From the NCBI GenBank assembly GCA_034670405.1, contig JAXDDX010000014.1, positions 310,001 through 374,000 of the forward strand: a stretch of DNA of 64,000 nt, written 5' to 3'. Source of the stretch: Hoplostethus atlanticus (lineage: Eukaryota > Chordata > Actinopteri > Trachichthyiformes > Trachichthyidae). Shown piece after piece: positions 34,620-46,300 of the stretch. The notes under the pieces were generated by a model. The model did not search any database, was not told the origin of the DNA, and saw only the letters and a program-made list of their open reading frames with translations. Each line of letters opens with the position of its first letter. Within the stretch, counting starts at the first letter, position 1. The position numbers and the translations under genes are program-made.

Positions 34620-36444
34620 GGGATTGTGAGCTGCTGACAGTTGCCAGTTGCTGCCTAACAGCCTTGATTCTCCAGGACAATAATGCGGAGTGATGCTGCA
34701 GAGTGATTAGAGCCCAGGAGAGTCATGTTCTCCCTGCAGCCATCAGTCTTCCCTTCCCTCCCGCTGCCAGGAACAGGGCTGAGAATGCACTACGGCTCTG
34801 CAGTGGCATTTTAACCAACAAGCACATAAACTAAACAGAAAGAAATTCAGTCGAATCAAGCTGCAAATGTTTGTCCTCCATCATTGCTTTAAAATGCAAC
34901 TTGCAGCCCATTGGCTGATAGGTAGATATGTATCGTTCCCTCATTTTTGGTTATTTTGTTCACACAATTTCATAATTTGCGTGAACAAATGATGCTCACT
35001 AGTTAATAAAATGATTTAGATTGATGATTATTTATTTTTAGTTTTATCAACCTGATATTTTGTTGAAGATGTATTTAGTTGAATGAGGCTTTTGATAATG
35101 GATAGATTTGTTTATTAAATTTGACTTTACTTTACTGTATTATCCTATTACATGTTTTATATATTGTGCACACAATAGCATGTCGTGTGCACAATATAAC
35201 TTAATACTTTAACACTTTGTTACCACAAAATACATTGATGTCGAGATTTGAACTTATTCTACTTTCAACAATGAAACAATATGAAAGAAAAATAAAAGTA
35301 ACAGCATTCTAATTTTTAAAAAAGCAAAAAAAAGTGGATTACGAGAATTGAAAAACTGTGTTAAGTCATCAATTACCACAAAAACGTAATCTGATGCATT
35401 ACCACATAGTCAGCAGAATCCACTACCATTTTAAAAAGTCGATTAAAGACTTTTTATTTTTCTAATGTGCTTGGTCTCATTTTTTTTCTCCCTTTATCTT
35501 TTTTTGTATCAAAGTGCTTGTGTTTAAGGCGCTATACGTGGTAAATCAAGTTGACTTGACTTGATTTGTCCCCCCCCCCTCCCCACCCGGTGTTTCAGTC
35601 TTCCTGGGTTTCTGCGTGGGGTCCTTCTGGGGGGGCCTCGTCGGGGCGTCTGGCGCGCGCCCGACGGCAGCTGCACTTCAGAAACGAGTGGGCCTCCTGG
35701 AGCGGCTGGTCCGTCTGTTCACGCACATGCGGGGGAGGAGCCTCAGTGCGCTCACGTACCTGCATCACCAGGTAAGGAATATTTGCGTCGTTTCTTTGTG
35801 CTGCATCGTATGGTTTCGCCTGAATACCAAGGCCTGCCGTAGATGCCACACTGAGCCCAATAAAAGTCTCCTCTCTGTCCTAGGAATCCAGTGGGTGGAC
35901 CATGTGCCGGAGATCCCAGACAGTACAAGATCTGCAACACCAAGGTCGGTGCAATCTAAAGGTTTTTCCCACTACATCAGAAACTTTCAATGCAAACGTT
36001 TTAGAACAATGAGTGAAATTTGCTCTAGACCTTGGTTAGATAGGTGTGTTCAGGGCAGGTGTAACTGGCTCAGGGCTTTTCAGGGTGTGATCAGGAATTT
36101 CACTGACATATTAACCCGTGTCTCCACTGCACTGCATCATGGGATTTGATATAGTCCTGCTCCAGTCAGTTATCAGACCTGTTATTGTGTTGGACGTGTG
36201 TTCTGAGGTCAGCCCCTTGTGTCTCAGACATGTCGGGGTGTGTGTGTGTGGGTGTGTTTGGACAGCCAGTCACCGTGGCCCGTATTGATTTAATGGAAAA
36301 ACACACAAATGGGTTGCGGCATGTTTAAGCAAGTCAGACTCACTTGGACGGGCGTGCACGTGTGAGGTTGTACGTGTGGCGCGTTTGTGTGTTTTTAGCT
36401 CATTTCTCTTTGTGAATGGGTGCAAATCCCCGGCTTCTCTCTCT

Positions 36445-36493
<49 letters not shown>

Positions 36494-36673
36494 TGCGTGC
36501 GTGTGTGTGTGTGCAGGAGTGCGCTCCCGGCTCAGAGGATTTCAGAGAGATGCAGTGTGCTGCCTTCAACGACAGGCCGTTGATGGCTGGAAACACCTAC
36601 AGATGGACCACCTTCCATGGAGGTTGGTGAGGCACATAATCCCCCCACCACCACCACCACAACCACCCCGTCA

Positions 36674-36706
<33 letters not shown>

Positions 36707-38538
36707 AAAACCACCCGCCACCAATTTTGCTGATTTTCATGTGGCCGAATCTGAATTCACCCCTTGGCCCTAGATTTAAAAAATATTCTAACCGTGGTAT
36801 TATCTTAGTTTAATGTCGTTTCAATGTATTATAGACCTTTTCTTTATAACAAGCATAACAAAAAAATCGCTAGTATGCCGATGTCTCTACCTCGCTAGTT
36901 AACGTTACAACATTGTTTTTAGGCTGATTTGTGCATGACAGTCCCGCATTTTGACATATTTCCATGTCGCATTTCCCCCCTTTGATGTCATATGACGCCT
37001 GAAATATAACTAAAGTTCCAGCAGCGAAGTTGCTGCACTTGTTACGGCTCCTCTAATATCAGTGCAGACTACAGAGCACCGCTAACGCTATTCTGTCATG
37101 AAGTGGCCCTGTAATGAAGCAGTGGTCTTTTTTATTTGATGACTTGTTTGATCGATTGGTAGCGTGAAACGTATCAATTGTGAACGAATCGCGAGCGTCC
37201 ATGCTTTTCTATCTCCATCAGATGAATGGCAAATGTCACTGTGACGTGTGTAATGTCCAATAACAAACTCGTCGCGTCTGTTTACGTAAACGTCATCGAT
37301 GACGTATCAGGGTCTTGAAGGGTTGTCCCATTTCATAGGGGGAGATTTCAACCACTACCCCTTGTGACTCTGTTCCGAGGGCCAAGCCGAAGGGCGAGGG
37401 GCACTCGAAAACGAGCCGTAGGGGTGAAAATGAGAAATGGGATTCGGCCTTAACTTCAGTCGAGGGACTACAATGCTCCTCTCTGGGTTCAGACAATTCT
37501 GCACCCCTTTATGAAACCTTTTCAAAGTAAAAGTGCACGGTGGTCCACCTAAAAACAAGGCTGTTTTCTCCCCCGACAACAGCAATATAGATGCACTCCC
37601 TAGCGATGCCGACAATCTCTCATGGCTGCCCACATTACAAAGTTGTTATTTACCAGTTTACAGTGCTGATGACAGAGAGGACAGACAAATAAAAGTTGAC
37701 AGTGTGACAGGCAAAAAGAAAAGTAGATGTTTCCTTTTGGATATGCACTGAATGGGAAAATACAAGCTGTCTTTATTTCCTCTTAGCCCCGCCTCTCTGT
37801 GTTATAGTGGTAAAGTTTCCACTCCTGTCCATTGTGTGGCCTGCTGGTTTTTGAATCACACCTTCAGCCTCCCTGTCCCCTCCAACCTCTTCCCCTTTCA
37901 CCCTGCCCCGTCCCTCAGCCTTTACTATTTTCCCATAATAAACTAACGAGCCACTGACTTGAAGCCCTTCCCCGCTAGGCTCCAACCCATGTGAACTCAG
38001 CTGCCTGGCCTTGGGTCACAACTTCTACTACAACTTTGGCCGCGTGCTGGATGGTACAGCCTGCAGCAAGGAGCCTGGAGCTGTGTGTGTCAATGGACGG
38101 TGCCTGGTGAGTGACAACCTTCAGTGTGTGTGTGTGTGTGTGCATGCATGCTAGGGTTTAGACCTTCTTGACCACAGCTGCAGAAATTTTCTTTGCACAT
38201 TTATTCATTGAATTGTTCAATAATGTTTTGGAAATTTACTGCCTTTTGATGAAGAATGCCAGAGTTGATGGGGGGTCACCCTGCCTTGAAGAGCTGCTGA
38301 CACTAAAATAATTTCATCAGTCTGGTTTCAATAGGGAGTTTTAGTGTCCATGATGATCTAAATGCTTTCAGAAGCTTTCCACCCTGATGAGAATACAATT
38401 CTGGGAGAAATATTGAATACTTGCATGGTCTTCAAAAACCCACATTGATCAAGTCTCGATGGATGTTCAGAACGTGATTTGACTGCTTCACAATTCATGA
38501 TGAGGCTGGTATGAACAAAGGTTGTCAATGAAATGCCA

Positions 38539-38590
<52 letters not shown>

Positions 38591-38799
38591 CCTCTCTCTC
38601 TCATTCTGGTCTAAGTGATGTTGACCACTCTGACTGGTGCTCTCAGGAGTAGTGAACTCCATGCTGCGCGTTAGGGCCAGAGTGCTCATCAGTGTGGACT
38701 GGAGCCTTCAGTTGGTATTACAGCTCTCCGGTCAGCACGCAGTCCAGAGCTCCAGCAACAACGCTCCCACATCCACTCTGTCCCCCTCTCACCCCTCTC

Positions 38800-38845
<46 letters not shown>

Positions 38846-39942
38846 ACTCACCCTCTGCCAGATGGGGATAATAATTGGAAATGAGTTTGCACCTGAGGTT
38901 TGAGGTGCACATAGTCCTCTGCATAGTCCTCATAACATAGAAGATAAATCTGTGCTACATGAGGGGCAAACATGGTGGGCATCTGCCTCTGCTCGTATGT
39001 GTGTGTGCGTGCGTGTGTGTGCATGCTAATGTGCGAGGCGTACGGTGTAAATAAGTGGATTTATGGGCTGTGAGCTCAGCCGTGGACTTGGAGCTGGCTG
39101 GAGGTCAGAGGAGCGCCGGGCCCCGAAACAGGAAGCAGATGCAGCTTGCAGCTGGTCTGGAGGGCCGCGGGACAACAAATTGAGATCAGACCGTGAGACA
39201 CATGGCTGGTTAGGATACAGCTTGTGTGTGTGTGTGCAGGTTGATGTGTGCCTGCATGCACAGCGAACTCTCCAGTGTTAATAGTCGGTGGTGATTGGAG
39301 GGTTGTTGAATCAACACCGGTGGTTTTGTGTGTTTGTGGTGTGTATTTTTGCAGGACAGCAGCGGTGACTCCCTGCAGCGGGGCCCTCGTGCACTCTTCG
39401 TCACGGAGGATTCATATCCTGTTGCGCACACACAGATGCTGCGGCTGTTGTTGTGTTTTAAGGGGGGTAATTACAGGCTCGCTAGGTTGTTGCTCTCTCG
39501 GCTGGGATGGGAACCTCCCTCTTGATTGGTTCGCTCTGCGGCGCGGGAGGTGAAAGCGGGAGCGGAAGGCAGGAAACGAGATTCCGTAAACCGCTAAGCT
39601 CGTCCTCCGTTCCCTTTGTGTTGGCATTGTAACGTCTGCTCTCCTGCCTTTCCTCATCTCTGCTTATTCCTCTGTGGTTTGTCCAAGTAGATGTAGGTGA
39701 GAAAGAGAAAATGACAGGGAGAGAGAAACGAGAGCAGGAGAGAGAGTGAGTGTGTAATCCTTAAGTGGATTAAGGTGACTAGTGCCAAAGGGCTCAAGGT
39801 GACAGTTCCACAAGACAAAACAGAGAGGAAGGATGGAAGTAGCCAGAACATGTGTGGAGAGGGAGCGCTGCCGAGAAAACAAGTTGCAGCACACACATCC
39901 AAAAGAGATCAAAATGTTATTTCCTAAACAATCGGTTTGCTC

Positions 39943-39976
<34 letters not shown>

Positions 39977-40136
39977 TGTGTGATGGTGCATGCCATACAG
40001 ACGCCTGGATGTGACTTGATCCTGGGTTCTACACAGCAGGAGGATGCCTGTATGGTGTGCGGAGGACAAAACACCACCTGCCTGCACCATAAGAGTGTGT
40101 ACCAGAGCAACAGTCAGGAGGCAGGTAGGAAAGTCT

Positions 40137-40181
<45 letters not shown>

Positions 40182-43100
40182 TCTCAAGTGCTATTAGTGG
40201 TTCGCGTTCAGCCAACAGGTTATTGTGCTCTGATAAAGTGAACATTAACCGTGGTTAACAAAAGCCCTGGCTGCCCTCCAGGGAGAAATTCAGCTACAAC
40301 AGGTCCTCCATAACTGCGGGTCATTATGTCTTCAGTGTGAGAGTGTAATGTGACGGGAAGGTACAGAGTGTTCTTCAGGCTACACCAGACGACTCTCTGG
40401 CTCTTCGCCACCGAAAAACATTCTCTAGCTAAGTGGTTCCTTCAGGACAGACTTAGATTGAGGGTGCATTCACAACAAGCACGTTTGGAGCGGTTTGTTC
40501 TAATCCTGCAGCATTTCCTGCTTCGGTTGGGTCCGTTTTGGCAAAGTGACAACAATGCCGTTTGAACTCTGGAGGCCACCAAAATGGCCACGTCCACAAT
40601 AAAGCCGTTCAAATCTGTTGTGTTTTCGCGTTCGTGTGTTCGCGTTTTTTTCGAAAAGCCCGCCGTCCTCACCCAACCACCAAAAAACGCATATTTTCTT
40701 CCATGGGCACGTGCAGACCACTCAGGCCGGCCACTTGAACCATTTCAGCCGCCATTTTTGGATGTTTACAGCCGGGATCATGTGACATCATTGTTTTTGG
40801 AATGCGCCGCTGTAGTGTGGACGGAAGGTCAAAACTGAGAAATAAATAAGCATTTTCAAATTTAAATGCCTTAAACGGGAACTGTGGTGTTCGTTAGGAA
40901 TGAGAACGTAATCAGAACCAACTACAGGAAACAACCCCAAAACGCAAGGGATTTTGGGTAGAAGGAAATGGATATTGCTTGGAAAGCCTAGCATAACAAA
41001 ACCGCTGAATATGATGCTCATACTCAGCAATTCCTCCACATGTTCTTAACCGGTATGAACACCAGAGAAGAGCAGACAAGTCCATCATGCTTAGGTAAAG
41101 TTACAGACTGGAACGAGATTGGTTTGGACTCTCTAACCTGGTGGGATGACATTTCACCAAAATTCTCCAATAAACAAGCTGCCTGTGAGTCATGTGACTT
41201 TTGTGTACGTGCCTTGATTTGCTTGTAATTGGCAGTGTGAACCCAAATGAACCAAATACAAAAATGCAACAAAGTCAACTTTTCCACTCTGGTTTGGACC
41301 AAAGAAACCCAAGTGTATGTGTGATCGCACCCTCAGTGTTCAGGTAGTAGAAGCAAACATCCAAAAAAATGACACATAAAAGCATCGTGTACACGTGCAC
41401 GTACGGTTTCTCCCCGTTAAGCTGTCCTCTCAGAACAAATCGCGGCATGGACTCACAAACAGAAAGTACCCAACACCTCTGGCGTGTGACTTGGCCCCGG
41501 GCCTCGGGTCTGTAACAGTAGCCTCTTGAGATGGCTTGGTGTGTAGGCAGAGCGGAGCTGACAGATGGAGTGCCGGCCGTAATGGCTCAGATCGAGCGAG
41601 GAGAAAACAGGCTGATAATGGCCGCTTTGTTTGGGAGACTCGACAGCCTTGGGAGGTTTTCTCTCCTCCTGCAGCTGTATTTCCCAACGGAGGGCGGCAG
41701 GACGGCGCGAATAACTCCTCCACACGAGGTCAGAAGCTGACAGCCTAGAGCTCATCGCTGTCTGGCTGCAACCCCAAAGCACGTCCGTAACTTTTGTCGG
41801 TCGAAAAAAAACGATGTCTTCATAACCGAAGCGTGAACTTTATGCATAGTTTCTCTCAGAAATGGGTAAGCAGGAGCAACCGCGGTCCTCGGCTGTTTCA
41901 GAAGCCGTGATGAATAGTGTTGATCCCCCCGGGGCTGCTTTTCTCTCCTGAGCAGCAGGGGAACCATAGAGCTGTCCGGCGTTTTGTTTTGGCTCACCCA
42001 GTGAATTATCACCCTCCTAATGAAAGGCTCTGATTATGGATCGTTTAGAAATGATCTCTCTTTCTGCTTGTAAATCATTAACCAGAGTTAGTCATTACTT
42101 ACCGATTAAAGATTTTTTTTCATGATGACTTTCAAAACTTTCAAAACAAGAGATAACATAACTGAGGGATTACTCAAAAACGGTGCGATTATTTGTGAGT
42201 TACTGATTACCTGTCAGTTACTGATTGCTGAAAATTGAAGGATGATAACCCTGAACATCCAGTACGTACAAAACGATGCAAACAAAATTCTCTTTTGTTT
42301 AAGAAGACTGAAGAATTGTTATAGAGTTCCTCAAATCCGGGCCTTGGGGTCCAGAGTGCTGCTGGTTTTCTCCTACCAGGAAGTTTGTTGCATTCACCTG
42401 GCATCCCAGGTCTTAATCAATCCCTGATTAGACAGAATGGAAGCTAGAATGGAAACTTAACTGGCAGAATAGAAAACCAGCAGTACTCTGGACCCCGAGG
42501 CCCAGATTTGAGCCAAAAGAGGTCAAACTACCGCTGTTGCTCAGTATAACAACGTTTCCACTGAATCTCTGTTTCTCGTATACGTTCATATTTGTTAATA
42601 TTTGGGCGGCCCACCCAGCTACATTTTTGTTATGGATTCATTTGGGTGCCATAACTCATGAAGCTGATGATTCTCGCTGATGTGGTTTTCAAACAATCAA
42701 GATTTAATGCTGCTCAGTGCCGAAAGAATAGTGAACTACAATGACCATTCATTGTAAGTAAACTTTATTTATAGAGCCTTTCAAAACAAATGTTACAAGG
42801 CGCTGCACAACAATAACACATGTATAAAATGGAAATACAAATAAACAAAAAATATGGAAGATTAAAAACAGAGACAAAGACATTTCAAAATAAAATGCTT
42901 ACAAGTACAGGTACAAGTGATTTTTTTTTTTTTTTTAAACAGCAACTGACTCTAAGGGGAGATGGTTCCAAAGGGACAATTTATTATTTGTATATATGTT
43001 TTATATTTGTTTGTGTGATACACGATTTTATTCATTTCATAAAATAATCAATCTTCCATGAAGCTTCTTCCAATAATCACATGAAGAAGTCCATAAAGAG

Positions 43101-43300
43101 AAAATGGTCATGCTTCATGCTCGGAGGCCACAAGCTGCCGTTCCCTCATTGTTGTTAGCAGCGATGGCATGGGAACCACGGCGCTAAGTGAATGTTTCTG
43201 ATGGACAGGGGGACCTTTTGGATACAACGAAGTGGCCATGATACCAGCTGGAGCCACTCACATCCGAGTCACCGATAACAGCAGGAACTATCTGGGTAAG

Positions 43301-43362
<62 letters not shown>

Positions 43363-46300
43363 GGCCTGCTGTGTACATGAGTTTCAGCCAGGATGAAGGT
43401 GCTTCGCTTCATTGCCTCCATAGCTGATTCCTGTTAAGCTTGCTATTATTTCCTCTTTCCAGAGACAGAGGGGCGGGGGGGGGGGGGGGGGGGGGGGCTC
43501 AGCAGTCCCAGATGGTTTCTGGACTACTGTGTTGTTTTCCAGGCAACGTAATAACCAAGGGCATCTATTCTCATCCACATTTTTGAGACCAAAATAAAAC
43601 GGTGCCATGGAACGCACTGAGATCTCCAAGGGGACGCTCGTAAAGGCTTTATCTGGCCACTGGGACGAGACAGGTGAAAGTACTTATTTCCCTCTCATGT
43701 CATGGAAAATCCTGTCCTCTCCTGCCCCGGTACTGAGGAGAGGCGGCTTCCATATGTAGTCAGCTGGCATATTTCTGCTTCTGCCAGTTTTGCCATTAAG
43801 ACCCACTGATATGGAGATCTAATTGTTAGTAACAACTTGGTCATAACAAATATGTGACTCACTTCTCCATCGACACTGAATAACACTGAGTAACACTGAG
43901 CCTTTCTTGCCTTCCTGCCTTGATCCCTTCCCTCTTTCCGTCCTTCCTTCAGCGCTCCAGAACGGTCGCTCCCAGTTTGTGATCAACGGCAACTGGAAGA
44001 TCAGTGTCCCTGGGGAGTACAGTGTAGCTGGAACCAAGCTGCTGTACCGGCGCTCAGCAGACACCTGGGAGAGCTTCGAGGTCCCTGGACCCACGCAGGA
44101 GGACCTACATGTCATGGTCAGAGTCCAGAGGACGCTAGAGCAGGATGCTGTCCGACCATAGTTCAGTCACTGTCTTTTCTCCGGATAGTCCCAGATAGTT
44201 GACATCCTACTTTACCCCGACAGGGTGTTCACACCGCGAGTGACTCGGTTGACGGGTCGCTCTATTCTGACCGATTGAGGGTGGGGCTAGAGGCTCCGAT
44301 TGCCTTGGCTTTGCCTTTTGTAACGATACGTTGTTTTAATGAGTTAGCATAGGTAGCTGACAAGTGCTAATTAGGTAGCATTAATGGAAAACAAACAATA
44401 AAAATACTTTTATCAGTTATCATTGACCCCAACGACGGATGCAACCATTCTCCACATATCGTTTTTTGAGATGTTTATTCCTGTAGTCTTTCAAAAAAAA
44501 GTTGTAGAGGACTGGGAAGCTTTGAAGGGCTGGATCAAACTTTTTTGCAGGCAATTTTGCATTTCTCGGCCGACAAGCTTGTTGAGCGTCCGCACATTCC
44601 CGGTCGCTCAGCTCTGTAGGAAATGAAAGGACTTCTGGTGACTTGTTGATCACGTTGCTTGCAGTGAACACACTTGAACTCCTCCTGGGTCCCGTCACCC
44701 TAACTGATGTGAAAATACTCCAACATCAATAGCTGACTGTTTTGCTGTAAAGACTAGGAGAAACTACACTTTTGGCACTTTTGGCACTTTTGGCACTTTT
44801 GGCTTTTGGCTTTGCTGCATCTTTGCATCTTTGGATTACTGTTTCTAAATGTTTATATCTGAGTGCTGAATATGGAATTGTAGCGGTAGCGACCATTTAG
44901 CTGAGAGTTGCTGAAAAAATAGGTGCAACACTAGAATCAGAAATTTCTTCACTATGAGGTAAAATGTGAAGACATGTTCAGGCCAGTCGACATGTCACCA
45001 TGTGGTTCTTGTCTGCAGGTGCTGGCGACAGACGGAAACCCAGGGATAGAGTATGAGTACTGGCTGCCGCCGGACCGCTACGCCCTCTTCCACGGAAGGA
45101 GGAGTCCGCTGCGCCAGCCTCACCACACCGCCAGCTACCACCCCTGGGCTCAACCCACCACCACCACCACTACCACCACTACCACCACCCAGCCTCCCCC
45201 TGTTACCACCCGACCCTACTGGGGTAAGACCCGATAATGGCCTCTTTTACGTCCCCATCTGTCTGAAGATGAGAGCAGAGTGCAGGAGACGGAGGCGTGA
45301 GCTTAAATGATTCGTTTTACGCCAAAATAAAATTAAATCGCTCCATTGAAGTTTGTCGAAACCAAACACACAGCGAGTGAAACCTGTCTTCCAAACTTCT
45401 TCCATCTTTTTACAGTTCCAAAAAAGTATAAAACGTCCACCAAAAACAGTGAGGAAAATATAGGAGATAAACAGGTAATATTGGACCTTTGGGCTCAATC
45501 GTTTGGCAAAAAACACTTGGATTATGCTGCACGAGCTGTTTGGATTTGATGGACATTTTTACTACTAACTTGTTGTATGTTTGGTTTTCCTACAAATTTC
45601 AATGGAGCCGACATGGGGGTGAGTAGATGATGACTAAGTTTTCCTTTTGGGGTGAACTACTCCTTCAAAGGAGGACATTAAAGCAAAGATTAACAATTTT
45701 ATGAGTGCCTTTTATTGGCTGTGCATGTGTAGACTTTGACTACCTGGTCTGTGGCAGTACAGTATATACGCCTTTGGGAATATTGTACTTCCTCAAGGTT
45801 TTAATGGGTGGAAAAGTTTATTATCTCTCAGAATTTACTCACAAGTTTCAAAAGTAGCATTTTGTCTCATAGAAGCTGATCTTGATTACAGCAAAACAAG
45901 AGAAACTGAATCAGAAGAGTACATCTGTAGGCTGACCGCTGCTGAGGAATGCAGCAGTCAAGCGGTTTATCTCTTACGATAAGAGTATAGGACATATGCA
46001 CCCCCCCCCCCACATATACAGTTACAGGATATTCATATGGACAGGACACCCGGCCTTTGGACATTTCTACTATCAAATGCTCAACTACGTCTAAGTAGCC
46101 TTTCTGGTAATATCTCCCAGCTGGTGGATCACAGCCAAACAGAAACTGACTCTTGCTGTGGCCACATTGTGTTGATTATTTGTTCTGTAACAAGGTAAAC
46201 TTTCCAACCCCTGCATTTGGCCGTGATCTATCATCTTGGAGCAGGACACCATGATCTAAGGATCCCCCAGAGCAGCACACAGCAGCGCTGTGTCATTTAT

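Larger units (their letters stand above)
30589..35598 (+). other. adamtsl5: adamtsl5 intron 2
   Basis: About 5 kb. It holds two copies of a TIR element (31978-32488 and 33788-34131), a 339-bp CAGT/CCAG repeat, two GT tracts with a G run, a CA tract and a LINE tail (35503-35570) ending 28 nt before exon 3. Confidence 0.75.
40125..43208 (+). other. adamtsl5: adamtsl5 intron 7
   Basis: About 3.1 kb: CA tract, an 877-bp TIR element, a balanced-composition stretch (41400-41760), a MITE (42323-42513) and a reverse LINE tail (42749-43060). No exon seen. Confidence 0.7.
44117..45018 (+). other. adamtsl5: adamtsl5 intron 9
   Basis: About 0.9 kb, more than half of it one TIR element (44223-44672), then a tandem CACTTTTGG repeat (44763-44808). 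No exon seen. Confidence 0.8.

Noticed and set aside
40140-40179. CRISPR-like or structured array from repeated CA blocks
   Set aside because: Plain dinucleotide repeats in a vertebrate intron; no spacer structure.
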